From: Gammaproteobacteria bacterium
Lineage (GTDB): Bacteria; Pseudomonadota; Gammaproteobacteria; Chromatiales; Chromatiaceae
Length of the DNA stretch: 46,971 nt
Assembly (NCBI GenBank): GCA_020445335.1
Contig: JAGRGU010000092.1
Location: 5,756-52,726, forward strand
Reading direction: 5' to 3'
Shown here: positions 16,621-25,885 of the stretch, piece after piece
How the letters are laid out: each line of letters opens with the position of its first letter
Numbering within the stretch: the stretch's first letter is position 1
Made by a program: the position numbers and the translations under genes
Notes under the pieces: generated by a model
Databases searched by the model: none
The model's input: the letters and a program-made list of their open reading frames with translations, nothing else
What the model was told of the DNA's origin: nothing

Positions 16621-18735
16621 TTGCAGACCAGCATGCAGACCCCTCAGAACCTGTTTGGATACCGCCGATACTGGGCGAAACGGTTCGGCACGGCACCGGT
16701 TCTACCGATGTCGCGCGCGGAGATGGATGGACTCGGCTGGGACAGTTGCGACATTATCCTGGTGACCGGCGACGCCTACGTCGACCACCCCTCGTTCGGC
16801 ATGGCACTGATTGGCCGGCTTCTGGAGGCGCAGGGCTTTCGCGTCGGCATCATCGCCCAACCGCAGTGGCATTCAGCGGATCCCTTCAAGGTACTCGGGC
16901 GCCCCAATCTCTTCTTCGGCGTGACCGCCGGCAACATGGACTCGATGGTCAACCGCTACACCGCAGAGCGGCGTATTCGTTCCAACGACGCCTATACCCC
17001 CGGAGACGTCGGCGGCCGGCGCCCCGATCGTGCTGTCGTGGTCTACGCCCAGCGGGTACGGGAAGCCTACAAAGGTGTGCCGGTCGTGATCGGCGGTATC
17101 GAGGCGAGCCTGCGGCGCATCGCCCACTACGACTACTGGTCGGACAAGGTGCGCCGCTCGATTCTAGCCGACTCGAAAGCGGATATGCTGCTGTTCGGCA
17201 ACGCCGAGCGGGCGGTGGTGGAACTGGCGCACCGACTGGCCGCGGGGGAGGCAATCACCGAGATCGAGGATATCCGCGGCAGCGCGCTGATGCGCAGCAC
17301 GCTGCCGGCCGGCTGGAGCGAGATCGACTCCAGCAAGCTCGATACACCGGGCCCCGTCATTGCACGCGAGAATCCCTACGCCGAACGCAGCGCCCTCGCT
17401 CCCGCCACCGCGGAGGTCCGGGTTCCGCCGCCGCGCATAAGGCCCCGGCCCGATCGCAGCCGCAGTTACGTGCGGTTGCCATCGCATGATCAGGTGGCGA
17501 AAGATGAGGTGCTATACGCCCACGCCTCAAGGGTGCTGCATCTGGAGACCAACCCGGGAAACGCGCGCGCGTTGGTGCAGCGGCATGGCAAGCGCGACCT
17601 CTGGCTAAATCCGCCACCCCTGCCGCTCTCCAGCGCAGAGCTGGACCGGCTCTACGAGTTCCCCTATACCCGGCGCCCGCACCCTGCCTATGGCACGGCG
17701 CGCGTCCCTGCCTGGGAGATGATCCGCTTTTCGATACCGATCATGCGTGGCTGCTTCGGCGGCTGCACCTTCTGCTCGATCACCGAACATGAGGGGCGCA
17801 TCATCCAGAGCCGTTCGGAGGAGTCGGTGATGCGGGAGATCGAGACGATTCGCGACACCCAGCCCGACTTCACCGGCGTGATCTCTGACTTGGGCGGGCC
17901 GACAGCCAACATGTACCGGCTGCAGTGTGAGGACTCAGAGATCGAGCGCGCCTGCCGCCGTCTTTCCTGTGTCTTTCCCGACATCTGCCGCCACATGGGC
18001 ACCGATCATGCGCCGCTCACACGGCTCTACCGGCGCGCCCGCGCGCTGCCCGGGATCAAGAAGATTGCAATCGCCTCAGGGCTGCGCTACGACCTGGCGG
18101 TGCGCGATCCGGAGTATGTCAGAGAGTTGGTCACACACCACGTCGGCGGCTATCTGAAGATCGCGCCCGAGCACACCGAGTCGGGGCCGCTGGAGCTGAT
18201 GATGAAGCCAGGGATCGGCACTTACGACCGCTTCAAACGCATGTTCGATCGCTTCTCCCGTGAAGCGGGCAAGGAGCAGTATCTGATCCCCTATTTCATC
18301 GCCGCGCATCCGGGTACCAGCGACGAGGATATGCTCAATCTCGCGCTCTGGTTGAAGCGCAACGGTTTTCGCCCTGATCAGGTACAGGCTTTTCTGCCGA
18401 CGCCGATGGCGCTGGCGACCGCGATGTACCACTCGGCACGAAACCCCTTGAAACGGGTACGCCGCGCCGGGAATCAGATTGCGGTGCCCAGCGGAGCGCG
18501 CCAGCGGCGCCTGCACAAGGCACTGCTGCGCTACCACGATCCGAAAAACTGGCCGCTGCTGCGCGAGGCGCTCAAGCGCATGGGGCGCGCCGACCTGATC
18601 GGTCCCGGCAAGCGGCAGCTGGTTCCGGCACGCCAGCCCGCAACTGCGATGGCCGGCCGAACCTCCGGGGCCACCCGGTCGTCGCGCGGCGCGCGTCCGG
18701 CTGGAGTGCGCAAACCCGGCAGCCGGCGCCGGTAA
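16621..18735 (+). CDS. ygiQ: YgiQ family radical SAM protein (UPF0313)
   Basis: The 704-residue protein has an N-terminal YgiQ domain ([17 protein letters not shown]), a central radical SAM domain with [18 protein letters not shown] (C-x3-C-x2-C binds the [4Fe-4S]/SAM cluster), and the [15 protein letters not shown] and YFIAAHPG family motifs. The C-terminal 50 residues are basic and low-complexity. The substrate is unknown. TTG 16621 is chosen because AGGAG lies six bases upstream; an ATG 12 bp later is the alternative. Confidence 0.93.
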   Translation: MQTSMQTPQNLFGYRRYWAKRFGTAPVLPMSRAEMDGLGWDSCDIILVTGDAYVDHPSFGMALIGRLLEAQGFRVGIIAQPQWHSADPFKVLGRPNLFFGVTAGNMDSMVNRYTAERRIRSNDAYTPGDVGGRRPDRAVVVYAQRVREAYKGVPVVIGGIEASLRRIAHYDYWSDKVRRSILADSKADMLLFGNAERAVVELAHRLAAGEAITEIEDIRGSALMRSTLPAGWSEIDSSKLDTPGPVIARENPYAERSALAPATAEVRVPPPRIRPRPDRSRSYVRLPSHDQVAKDEVLYAHASRVLHLETNPGNARALVQRHGKRDLWLNPPPLPLSSAELDRLYEFPYTRRPHPAYGTARVPAWEMIRFSIPIMRGCFGGCTFCSITEHEGRIIQSRSEESVMREIETIRDTQPDFTGVISDLGGPTANMYRLQCEDSEIERACRRLSCVFPDICRHMGTDHAPLTRLYRRARALPGIKKIAIASGLRYDLAVRDPEYVRELVTHHVGGYLKIAPEHTESGPLELMMKPGIGTYDRFKRMFDRFSREAGKEQYLIPYFIAAHPGTSDEDMLNLALWLKRNGFRPDQVQAFLPTPMALATAMYHSARNPLKRVRRAGNQIAVPSGARQRRLHKALLRYHDPKNWPLLREALKRMGRADLIGPGKRQLVPARQPATAMAGRTSGATRSSRGARPAGVRKPGSRRR

Positions 18736-18759
18736 GGTGCTGGCATCGGGTGTAGCGCC

Positions 18760-19002
18760 TCAGTTCTCCAGCCACTCGACCAGATAGTAGAGCCGCAGCC
18801 CCTCCGACGAGCGCGATGGGCCGTAGACCACGGCCGGGTAGCGCCGCTCGGCTTCGTTGGCTCCCGCCAGTGCGGCCTCTCTGGAGTCCACGATCTGCAC
18901 GCAGTTCTCGGGAAATCTGGCGCGCTTGCGACCGGCCGCGTAGACCAGCGCGTAACAGCGGTCCACCAGCTTGCTGTCGGGGTCGATTGGAAATTCCTGC
19001 AT
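18760..19002 (-). CDS. Small conserved hypothetical protein
   Basis: The 80-residue protein has a well-formed pattern (FPIDPDSKLVDRCYALVYAAG, ending YGPSRSSEGLRLYYLVEWLEN) that looks like a real folded family seen in related gammaproteobacteria; the name is unknown to me. It is convergent with ygiQ and divergent from thrC. Confidence 0.7.
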   Translation of the reverse strand: MQEFPIDPDSKLVDRCYALVYAAGRKRARFPENCVQIVDSREAALAGANEAERRYPAVVYGPSRSSEGLRLYYLVEWLEN

Positions 19003-19124
19003 CTGCCATCCGCCTGTTCGCTTGTGACCTTCTCTGTTGCCCAGACTACTCTGAACGGCGAGGATTTGCAGCCGATTGGCGGCGGCGAAGTTTTCTCGAT
19101 CTGCCTGAAGCTTGCCGGCAACGC

Positions 19125-19133
19125 TGCTATAAT
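19125..19133 (+). promoter_or_regulatory. Extended -10 promoter of thrC
   Basis: TGC followed by a perfect TATAAT (19128-19133) lies 42 bp before the thrC start. The extended -10 can make up for the poor -35. Confidence 0.55.
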
Positions 19134-19175
19134 CTGCCGGTTTATCTGTATCGATTCTAGGCGAGGATTCGCGAA

Positions 19176-20567
19176 ATGCGTTATCTAAGTACCCGCGGCG
19201 GTGTGGAACCGATCGGTTTCTCCCAGGCCGTGCTGATGGGGCTGGCGACCGACGGCGGCCTGCTGCTGCCGGAGCGCTTCCCGCAGATCGACGGGCCGAT
19301 GTTGCAGCGCTGGGCGCAGCTTTCTTTCGTCGATCTGGCGGTCGCGGTGATGGCCCCTTTCATCGGTGACGATCTGAATGCCGAGGAGCTGCAAAGGCTG
19401 GTCGAGCGTGCCTACGCCAGTTTCTCCCACCCCGAGGTAACCCCACTGGTCAGAGTAGGTGACCAGCAGGTGCTGGAGCTGTTCCATGGGCCCACTGCCG
19501 CGTTCAAGGATGTCGCGTTGCAGTTTCTCGGACAGCTGTTCGAGCTGCTGTTGGAGCGTAGCGACGGGCGCCTGAACATCCTCGGCGCCACCTCCGGCGA
19601 CACCGGTTCGGCGGCGATTTACGGCGTGCGCGGGCAACAGCGCATCGATATATTCATACTGCATCCGCACAACCGGGTCTCGCCGATCCAGGAACGGCAG
19701 ATGACCACGGTGCTCGACGCCAACGTCCACAATATCGCCATCAAGGGGACCTTCGACGACGGCCAACGCATCGTCAAGGCGCTTTTCAACGACCTGGAGT
19801 TCAAATCCGAATACGCGCTCAGCGCGGTCAATTCGATCAACTGGGCGCGCATTCTGGCGCAGGTGGTCTACTACTTTTACGCTTGGGGTCGGGTCAGCGG
19901 CGGCGATCCCGGTCACCGTGTCAGCTTCTCGGTACCGACCGGAAATTTCGGCGATATCTTCGCCGGCTACGTCGCCCTGCGCATGGGGCTGCCGGTGGAA
20001 CGCCTGATTCTGGCGACCAATCGCAACGATATTCTGAGCCGTTTCGTCAACACTGGTCTCTACCAGGCTCGTGAGGTTCATCACACGGTCAGTCCGTCGA
20101 TGGATATCCAGATCTCCTCCAACTTCGAGCGCTACCTCTACTACCTGATGGATGAGGATCCGGCAGCCGTGAGCAGCCTGATGGCGTCGATGAACACGAG
20201 CGGCGAGCTGCGGATCCCGCCGCATAAACTGGCCGAGGTGGCGGCGCTGTTTCATGCCGAAGCGGTCAGCGAGGAGGAGACGCTCGCACAGATAAGAGAG
20301 ACCTACAGCGCGCACGGCTACATTCTCGATCCGCATACCGCGGTCGGCGTCAGGGCGGCGCACAATCATCCGGGCGCCATCTGCCTGGCGACTGCGCACC
20401 CGGCCAAGTTCGGCGACGCGGTGGCGCGGGCGATCGGCAAGGAGGCGGAGCCGCCACCATCTCTGCAGGGGCTGATGGAAAAAGAGACGCGCTGCGCAAT
20501 TCTCGATGCCGACAGCGCCAAGGTGAAGGCATACATGCAGCAGACCCTGAGAGAGCGCCATGGTTGA
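19176..20567 (+). CDS. thrC: Threonine synthase
   Basis: The 463-residue enzyme belongs to the long threonine synthase class. It starts MRYLSTRGG, has the PLP lysine in FHGPTAAFKD (Lys111), the phosphate loop GATSGDTGSAA (about 146-156) and SAVNSINWARILAQ. It converts O-phosphohomoserine to threonine. GAGG lies 11 bases before ATG. hom is about 6 kb away and no homoserine kinase (thrB) is in the window. It overlaps the next gene by 8 bp. Confidence 0.97.
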   Translation: MRYLSTRGGVEPIGFSQAVLMGLATDGGLLLPERFPQIDGPMLQRWAQLSFVDLAVAVMAPFIGDDLNAEELQRLVERAYASFSHPEVTPLVRVGDQQVLELFHGPTAAFKDVALQFLGQLFELLLERSDGRLNILGATSGDTGSAAIYGVRGQQRIDIFILHPHNRVSPIQERQMTTVLDANVHNIAIKGTFDDGQRIVKALFNDLEFKSEYALSAVNSINWARILAQVVYYFYAWGRVSGGDPGHRVSFSVPTGNFGDIFAGYVALRMGLPVERLILATNRNDILSRFVNTGLYQAREVHHTVSPSMDIQISSNFERYLYYLMDEDPAAVSSLMASMNTSGELRIPPHKLAEVAALFHAEAVSEEETLAQIRETYSAHGYILDPHTAVGVRAAHNHPGAICLATAHPAKFGDAVARAIGKEAEPPPSLQGLMEKETRCAILDADSAKVKAYMQQTLRERHG

Positions 20568-22101
20568 GCAGAGACGACGTATCAGGCTGATGGATACCAC
20601 ACTGCGTGACGGCGAGCAGACCCAGGGGGTTTCGTTCTCGCCGGCGGAGAAGCTCAATATCGCCAAGGCGCTGCTCGAACAGTTGAAGGTCGATCGCATC
20701 GAGGTGGCATCGGCGCGTATCTCCGAGGGGGAGAAGGAGGCGGTTGCCAACATCGTCGAGTGGGCCGAGACCCAGGATTTGGGAGACCGCGTCGAGGTGC
20801 TGGGTTTCGTTGATTTCAAGCGCAGCGTCGACTGGATATGCGACGCCGGCGGCAAGGTGATCAATCTGCTCGCCAAGGGGAGTGAGAAACACTGCAAGCG
20901 GCAGCTGAACAAGACCCTGGTACAGCACGCCGGTGATATCCGCAAGACCATCAACTATGCCCACAAACAGGGTTTGAAGGTAAATCTCTATCTGGAGGAT
21001 TGGTCCAACGGTTATCGCGACAGCCCCGAGTATGTATACGAGTTGGTCGAGCGGATGCGCAACGCCGGCATCGCCGCCTTCATGCTGCCGGATACACTGG
21101 GGGTGATGACGCCGGAAGAGGTCTTCGCCAGCGTCTCGGACATGGTGACCCGTTTTCCCGAACTGGAGTTCGATTTTCATCCGCACAACGATTACGGGCT
21201 CGGTACCGCCAACGCCCTGGCCGGTGTGCGGGCCGGTGCCGCGTCGATCCACTGCACCATCAATTGCCTTGGCGAGAGGGCCGGCAACGCCTCACTGGCC
21301 GAGGTGGCGGTCAATCTGCGCGACCGCATGGGGGTTGAGACGGGAATCGACGAGAGTCATCTGGCGCGGCTCAGCCAGATGGTGGAGAACTTTTCCGGCA
21401 AGCGGCTGGCGGACAATGCGCCGATCGTCGGCGCCGACGTCTTCACCCAGACCGCGGGCATACATGCCGACGGCGACAAGAAGGGCGGCCTCTACCATAC
21501 CAAGCTGAGCCCCGAGCGCTTCTCGCGTCAGCGTAGTTACGCGCTCGGCAAGATGAGCGGCAAGGCATCGCTGCTGAAGAACCTGGAGCGGCTGGACATC
21601 TCACTCTCGGAGAAAAATCAGGAGAAGGTGTTGGCGCGGGTGGTGGAGCTGGGCGACTCGAAGAAGTCGATCACCCTCGACGACCTGCCGATCATCATTG
21701 CCGAGGTGCTCGAGGGTCGTGATTACGACTACATCGAACTGGTCAACTGTTCGATCACCTCGGGGCTGCATCTGGACTCCACCGTCAGCATTCGCGTCCG
21801 TGTCGGCGACGAGGTGGAGCTGTCGGCAGGGATCGGCAACGGCGGCTTTGACGCCTTTATGAACGCCATTGGCAAGGTGGTCAAACGGCACGGTGTAGTG
21901 CTGCCGAAACTGAGCGATTTCGAGGTGCGCATCCCCAAGGGCGGCAAGACCGATGCACTGACCGAGTGCGCGATCACCTGGCTCGGCGACCAGGGCACCT
22001 TCAAGACCCGCGGGGTTCATTCCAACCAGGTGTTCGCGGCGATGAACGCCACTATCCGCATGCTCAACATGCAGATGCACCGCATGCAGATGCATGGCTG
22101 A
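20560..22101 (+). CDS. 2-isopropylmalate/citramalate synthase-like enzyme (LeuA family, Bacteroidota-like type)
   Basis: The 513-residue protein has the DRE-TIM metallolyase motifs: MDTTLRDGEQTQGVSF (11-26), metal ligands in DFHPHNDYG, the LGERAGN motif, then AGIHADGDKKGGLYH, and a C-terminal LeuA-type allosteric domain (about 390-500). The middle, KINYAHKQG to YLEDWSNGYRDSPEYV, closely recalls the synthase type I know from Bacteroidota rather than proteobacterial LeuA. It condenses acetyl-CoA with a 2-oxoacid: pyruvate (citramalate, for isoleucine) or 2-oxoisovalerate (for leucine). The overlap with thrC favours a role in isoleucine supply, but substrate choice cannot be read here. Confidence 0.75.
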   Translation: MVEQRRRIRLMDTTLRDGEQTQGVSFSPAEKLNIAKALLEQLKVDRIEVASARISEGEKEAVANIVEWAETQDLGDRVEVLGFVDFKRSVDWICDAGGKVINLLAKGSEKHCKRQLNKTLVQHAGDIRKTINYAHKQGLKVNLYLEDWSNGYRDSPEYVYELVERMRNAGIAAFMLPDTLGVMTPEEVFASVSDMVTRFPELEFDFHPHNDYGLGTANALAGVRAGAASIHCTINCLGERAGNASLAEVAVNLRDRMGVETGIDESHLARLSQMVENFSGKRLADNAPIVGADVFTQTAGIHADGDKKGGLYHTKLSPERFSRQRSYALGKMSGKASLLKNLERLDISLSEKNQEKVLARVVELGDSKKSITLDDLPIIIAEVLEGRDYDYIELVNCSITSGLHLDSTVSIRVRVGDEVELSAGIGNGGFDAFMNAIGKVVKRHGVVLPKLSDFEVRIPKGGKTDALTECAITWLGDQGTFKTRGVHSNQVFAAMNATIRMLNMQMHRMQMHG

Positions 22102-22138
22102 CCGGCGCACGGCCGCAGGAGCCAGGAGATGGGAGTGT

Positions 22139-22422
22139 GCCACCGAATTGGTGAAAGCCTACTATGGCAGGACGCTGCAGAGCAGCAGTGATCTGCAGGC
22201 CGGCGCCTGCTGAAACCGGGTTGCGAGCTCTACTTCTCCGATGTCTGCACCGACCGCCGGGTGCACGAGTCCCGTATTCGTCCCCATTTCGACTTCTTCG
22301 GCGATACCATGACCCACTTCGGTATTTTCGACGGTTGCGGCACCAGCTTGCCGTTCGACAGCGACCCGGAAAAACGCTCCGACGGCTCGGAAGGGTGCTG
22401 CCGAGGGGGGCACGGCAGCTAA
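22139..22422 (+). pseudogene. Collapsed ArsM-like methyltransferase pseudogene (multiple deletions)
   Basis: Three parts of one family survive. In frame 2, ELVKAYYGRTLQSSSDLQAGAC (two pieces, 22145-22210) matches the N-terminus (YYG-x-L-x-S-x-DL-x-x-x-AC). In frame 1 from 22207, LLKPGCELYFSDV matches the methyltransferase strand-5 region, normally KPGGELYFSDV. Then PHFDFFGDTMTHFGIFDGCG and a terminal CC match the C-terminus. In intact relatives these parts are separated by more than 100 residues each, so the SAM-binding core and much of the C-terminal half are gone. The N-terminal piece ends at TGA 22211. The family name is from memory; the truncation is clear if it is right. Confidence 0.6.
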
Positions 22423-22480
22423 AGATTGGCCCGTCGGCTGCCGCTAATCTGGCTTGAACCCATACGCCGGAGGCAGACCC

Positions 22481-22948
22481 ATGGAAACCATATCGAGGCT
22501 GATGGCGGCGATCGACGCCTGCGCCAGCCAACTCGAACGTCTGAACAACCAGTTTCCCCATCTGGCGACGACCTCCACGCTGCAGGGGGTGGAAAGCTGG
22601 CGCGGACGCCGGGTTGTGAAACCGACCCCGGTAGAAGAGCCGCCGCAGAAATCCGCATCCGAGCCCCTCGATATTCGCGCGCTCGCGATCGGTCTGGTCG
22701 CCGATCACAGCCTGGAGGATGCCCTCGATATGCTGCTTGAGCAGCACGATATCGACCTTTCGATGCGGGAACTGGTCCACCTTATTGGTCGCAAGAGTTA
22801 TTCCGCGACGCTGAAGCGCGATCTGCGCGAGCTGTTGAAGAACGCAATCTCCTACGAGCAGATCGCCAATCTGTGGAACGATCTCGAACGGCCGGCACTG
22901 GGCAACGACACCTGGAACAGCCGCAGTATCTCGCTACTCGACAACTGA
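22481..22948 (+). CDS. Hypothetical protein upstream of an HDOD gene
   Basis: The 155-residue protein has an N-terminal helix able to form a coiled coil (ETISRLMAAIDACASQLERL), a polar linker with PVEEPPQ, and a helical C-terminal domain (about 65-140; LDIRALAIGLVADHSLEDALDMLL). No family recognised. CCGGAGG eight bases before ATG supports this start. It lies 26 bp before the HDOD gene, so the two are probably co-transcribed. Confidence 0.65.
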   Translation: METISRLMAAIDACASQLERLNNQFPHLATTSTLQGVESWRGRRVVKPTPVEEPPQKSASEPLDIRALAIGLVADHSLEDALDMLLEQHDIDLSMRELVHLIGRKSYSATLKRDLRELLKNAISYEQIANLWNDLERPALGNDTWNSRSISLLDN

Positions 22949-22974
22949 CAACCACGGCCAGCGGACAGAAAACC

Positions 22975-23892
22975 TTGCAGACACAAGAAGAACAGCGCGA
23001 CGCGATCTGGGGCAAGCCGGCCGAGGCCGGGCAGGAGCAGGAGCAGAAGGAGAAGTTCGATCCCAAGGCGTTCGCGTTGGAGCTGCGCGACGATATCCAG
23101 CAGAATCGAATAAAGCTGCCGACGCTGCCGGCGATTTCGCTCGAGGCGCTGGTGGTAGTCAACGATGCCGGCAGCTCCATGGCTGACGTGTCAAAAATCA
23201 TCGGCAAGGATACCTCAATGGCGGCGCGGTTGGTGCGCTACGCCAACAGCCCCCTCTATCGCGGCATCAACAATGTGGCATCGGTCAAGTCGGCAATCAC
23301 GCGCATCGGCATGGAGGCGGTGAAACACGCCATACTCAGCCTGGCGATGCGCGACGTCTTCACCACGGGCATTTCGGCCATTCAGCAGCGGATGGAGGCT
23401 TTGTGGCAGCATAGTGTTGCGGTGGCCTCCAAGTCGGCGCTGCTGGCCGGCAGCTTCGCTCATCTGAACCGTGACGAAGCGATGCTGGCGGGACTGATTC
23501 ACGACGTCGGCGCCATTCCGATACTGCTCAAGGCCAAAGATCACCAGTTTCTGCTCGACGACGAACGCAAGCTGGACAAACTTGTGCATGCACTGCACAT
23601 GAGCGTCGGCAAGTTCATGCTATCGTTGTGGAACTTCGACCCGGCGATGGTCGAGGTGGCGGCCGAGCATGACCGCCTGGAGCGGAACTCGGCCAGCGCT
23701 CAAGTGGACTATGTCGATATCGTCCAGGTTGCCAACGTGCTGTGCCACGAAGCGACGTCGGGACACCCGCTGTGCGGTATCGACACCACGACTTTGCCTG
23801 CATTCCAGCGCGTCGGTCCCGAACTGGTCGAGTCGCTGCGCAGCGGCGATGTCGGCAGCGCCGAGTCCGATATCAGCCTCGCGCTGCACTGA
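22975..23892 (+). CDS. HDOD domain protein
   Basis: The 305-residue protein has a charged N-terminal tail, then an HDOD domain from about residue 35: IKLPTLPAISLEAL, VSKIIGKDTSMAARLVRYANS, MRDVF, LAGLIHDVGAIPIL (an HD-like motif) and SVGKFMLSLWNFD. HDOD proteins are linked to signalling, motility and cell-cycle control; most lack phosphohydrolase activity. TTG 22975 is chosen because no ATG precedes the domain; GGACAG lies upstream, so the start is uncertain. Confidence 0.85.
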   Translation: MQTQEEQRDAIWGKPAEAGQEQEQKEKFDPKAFALELRDDIQQNRIKLPTLPAISLEALVVVNDAGSSMADVSKIIGKDTSMAARLVRYANSPLYRGINNVASVKSAITRIGMEAVKHAILSLAMRDVFTTGISAIQQRMEALWQHSVAVASKSALLAGSFAHLNRDEAMLAGLIHDVGAIPILLKAKDHQFLLDDERKLDKLVHALHMSVGKFMLSLWNFDPAMVEVAAEHDRLERNSASAQVDYVDIVQVANVLCHEATSGHPLCGIDTTTLPAFQRVGPELVESLRSGDVGSAESDISLALH

Positions 23893-23971
23893 TCTCTAAC
23901 GTTCTACCAAGGATTTCTCCGGCACCACAGTCGTCCCTCCGGACCATCCTCTTCGGTGCTCCCGCTGAAGT

Positions 23972-23986
23972 GGAAAAATATTTTCC
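23972..23986. promoter_or_regulatory. AT-rich palindrome upstream of the MarR-family gene
   Basis: GGAAAA and TTTTCC with a 3-nt centre, 90 bp upstream of the regulator. It could be an operator or a hairpin; evidence is only symmetry. The rest of the 184-bp gap 23893-24076 shows nothing clear. Confidence 0.25.
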
Positions 23987-24076
23987 CTTGCGCTCTCCCG
24001 GCCTCTCCCACTGCGACTGCAATTGGTCAATAATTCACTCTGCGGGTTGCTTGATTAAGAGGCATGGGAAACTGAG

Positions 24077-24607
24077 ATGGCGGCCGACTTGGATGTATGC
24101 GACGAAGTCCTGCTTCTGCTGCGCAGGGTGATACGCGCGATCGATCTTCACTCGCGCAGTCTGATCGGCAGCCACGGTCTGACCGCGCCACAAGCGATCA
24201 TTCTCAAGGAGCTGGCGCGCAGCGGAGTGCTCACGGTCGGCGAGATTGCCTCCCGCGTGGCGCTGGGCAAGGCGACGGTGACGGATATTCTCAAGCGGCT
24301 CGAGAGTCGGGGACTGATCCGCCGCAACCGCAGCCGGGATGACCGGCGCAGGATACTCATCGCAGCCACCCCCAAAGCGCAGCTCATGCTACACCACGCT
24401 CCACCACCGTTACAGACGCACTTCATCACAAGATTCAACAGCCTGCCGCCGATGGAGCAGTCGCAGCTGCTTGCCGCAATTCGCAGCATTGCCGCCATGA
24501 TGGATGGGGAGAGTCCCACCAGTGCCACCACACTGGCGATCGATGCTTGCGAACGCGCTTCGCTGTTACCGCCGGTTGCAACCCCGCCAGGGGTTGCCGG
24601 CGAATAG
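24077..24607 (+). CDS. MarR-family regulator, CosR/EctR-like (compatible-solute regulator)
   Basis: The 176-residue protein matches the CosR/EctR group: CDEVLLLLRRVIRAIDLHSR, GLTAPQAIILKELA, the winged-helix core VGEIASRVALGKATVTDILKRLESRGLIRR with RSRDDRRR wing, then PPLQTHFITRFNSLPPMEQSQLL and MMDGE. Members repress ectoine and betaine genes in marine and halotolerant gammaproteobacteria. The adjacent betaine-type ABC transporter fits. The tail after residue 140 is poorly conserved. Confidence 0.85.
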   Translation: MAADLDVCDEVLLLLRRVIRAIDLHSRSLIGSHGLTAPQAIILKELARSGVLTVGEIASRVALGKATVTDILKRLESRGLIRRNRSRDDRRRILIAATPKAQLMLHHAPPPLQTHFITRFNSLPPMEQSQLLAAIRSIAAMMDGESPTSATTLAIDACERASLLPPVATPPGVAGE

Positions 24608-24692
24608 TCCGGCCGGTTTCCAGCTCCGGGGACTAGCACCACCAATCTGCTGTGGTTCGACAAGGCCTGAGTCATTTGTTAGGGTAAAAAAG

Positions 24693-24706
24693 GTTCGTAC
24701 ACGAAC
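24693..24706. promoter_or_regulatory. Perfect palindrome: candidate operator of the betaine transporter
   Basis: GTTCGT and ACGAAC flank a 2-bp centre (GTTCGTACACGAAC) between the regulator gene and the transporter operon. Symmetric sites of this size suit dimeric MarR proteins, so it may be the target of the CosR/EctR-like gene next to it. No convincing -35/-10 pair was found in the 195-bp gap. Confidence 0.5.
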
Positions 24707-24802
24707 GGTTTGCGAGCGGGTGGCCCGGACGCCGGGTATTGCTCAGCCCGAAATCGATTCCGCAAACATCCAGACATAACTACGGTATTCCCCGGAGGTA
24801 CC

Positions 24803-25804
24803 ATGAAACTGCTTATTGGTGCCGGTCTGCTATTGGCCGGCTTTTCTGCATCGACAGTTGCGGCAGAGAGTTGCGGCAGCGTGACCATCGCCGACATGAA
24901 CTGGAATTCCGCCTCATTGATGGCACACGTAGATCGCTTCATTCTGGAACACGGCTACGATTGCGATGCTGAACTGGTTCCCGGCGATACCATGCCGACC
25001 GGTACCTCGATGACCGAAAAGGGCGAGCCGGACATCGCGCCCGAGCTGTGGAGCAATTCGATGAAGGCCGCGCTGGAGCAGGGTGTCGCGGAGAAGCGCC
25101 TGCGCATCGCCGGCAAGTCGCTGTCCGACGGTGGTGAGGAGGGGTATTGGGTACCCCAGTACCTGGTCGACAGGGATCCGAGTCTGGCAACCATCCGCGG
25201 TATCAAGGCCAATGCCAAGCTGTTCGAGCACCCGGAGAACCCCGACAAATCAGGCTTCATGGGGTGTCCGGCCGGTTGGAACTGCCAGATAACCAGTGGC
25301 AACTTGTTCCGTGCACTCAACCTGGATGATGCGGGCTTCGAGCTGATCGACCCGGGCTCGGGCGCCGGGCTGGCAGGCGCGATCGCCAAAGCTTATGAGC
25401 GAGGAGAGCCCTGGTTCGGCTACTACTGGGCACCGACCGCGGTTCTGGGCAAGTATAAGATGGTCAAGGTGGATTTCGAGTCGGGTGTCGACGAAGAGCA
25501 CTACATCAACTGTATCAGCAAGGACGATTGCGAGAACCCGAAACCGACCATGTATCCGCCCTCTCCCGTCCACACGGTGACCACGGAGAGTTTTGCAGGT
25601 AGAGCTCCCGAAGCCTATGCATATCTTTCCCGCCGCTCTTTCGCCAACGCCGAGATGAACCAGCTGCTGGCATGGATGGAAGAGAACCAAGCCGATGGAG
25701 CGGTGGCGATGGAGCACTTCCTCAGGAACAACGAGAGCAAATGGTCGGCCTGGGTCTCCAAGGAGGCTGCCGCCAGGATAAAGCGGGCACTGGACAGAAT
25801 CTGA
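24803..25804 (+). CDS. proX: Glycine betaine/proline-type ABC transporter substrate-binding protein (ProX-like)
   Basis: The 333-residue protein has a signal peptide (cleavage after VAA near residue 23) and an OpuAC/ProX-type domain: VTIADMNWNSASLMAHVDRFIL, GDTMPTGTSMTEKGEPDIAPELW, and the WFGYYWAPTAVLGKYKMV segment. The aromatic Trp/Tyr residues are typical of cages for quaternary amines. It feeds the permease and ATPase encoded next. ATG 24803 follows GGAGG. Exact ligand (betaine, proline, choline or similar) cannot be fixed. Confidence 0.88.
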   Translation: MKLLIGAGLLLAGFSASTVAAESCGSVTIADMNWNSASLMAHVDRFILEHGYDCDAELVPGDTMPTGTSMTEKGEPDIAPELWSNSMKAALEQGVAEKRLRIAGKSLSDGGEEGYWVPQYLVDRDPSLATIRGIKANAKLFEHPENPDKSGFMGCPAGWNCQITSGNLFRALNLDDAGFELIDPGSGAGLAGAIAKAYERGEPWFGYYWAPTAVLGKYKMVKVDFESGVDEEHYINCISKDDCENPKPTMYPPSPVHTVTTESFAGRAPEAYAYLSRRSFANAEMNQLLAWMEENQADGAVAMEHFLRNNESKWSAWVSKEAAARIKRALDRI

Positions 25805-25816
25805 CCAAATCCTCCG

Positions 25817-25848
25817 TTCGGGGCGCCCGCGACGACGGCCGCCCCGAA
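25817..25848 (+). terminator. Intra-operon hairpin after the binding-protein gene
   Basis: TTCGGGGCG and CGCCCCGAA form a perfect 9-bp stem around a 14-nt loop, 13 bp past the proX stop. There is no T run. Such stems often stabilise the binding-protein mRNA or limit read-through, giving more binding protein than permease. Confidence 0.55.
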
Positions 25849-25885
25849 AACACTCCCACCTGATAATCAAGCGGACTGAACGACC

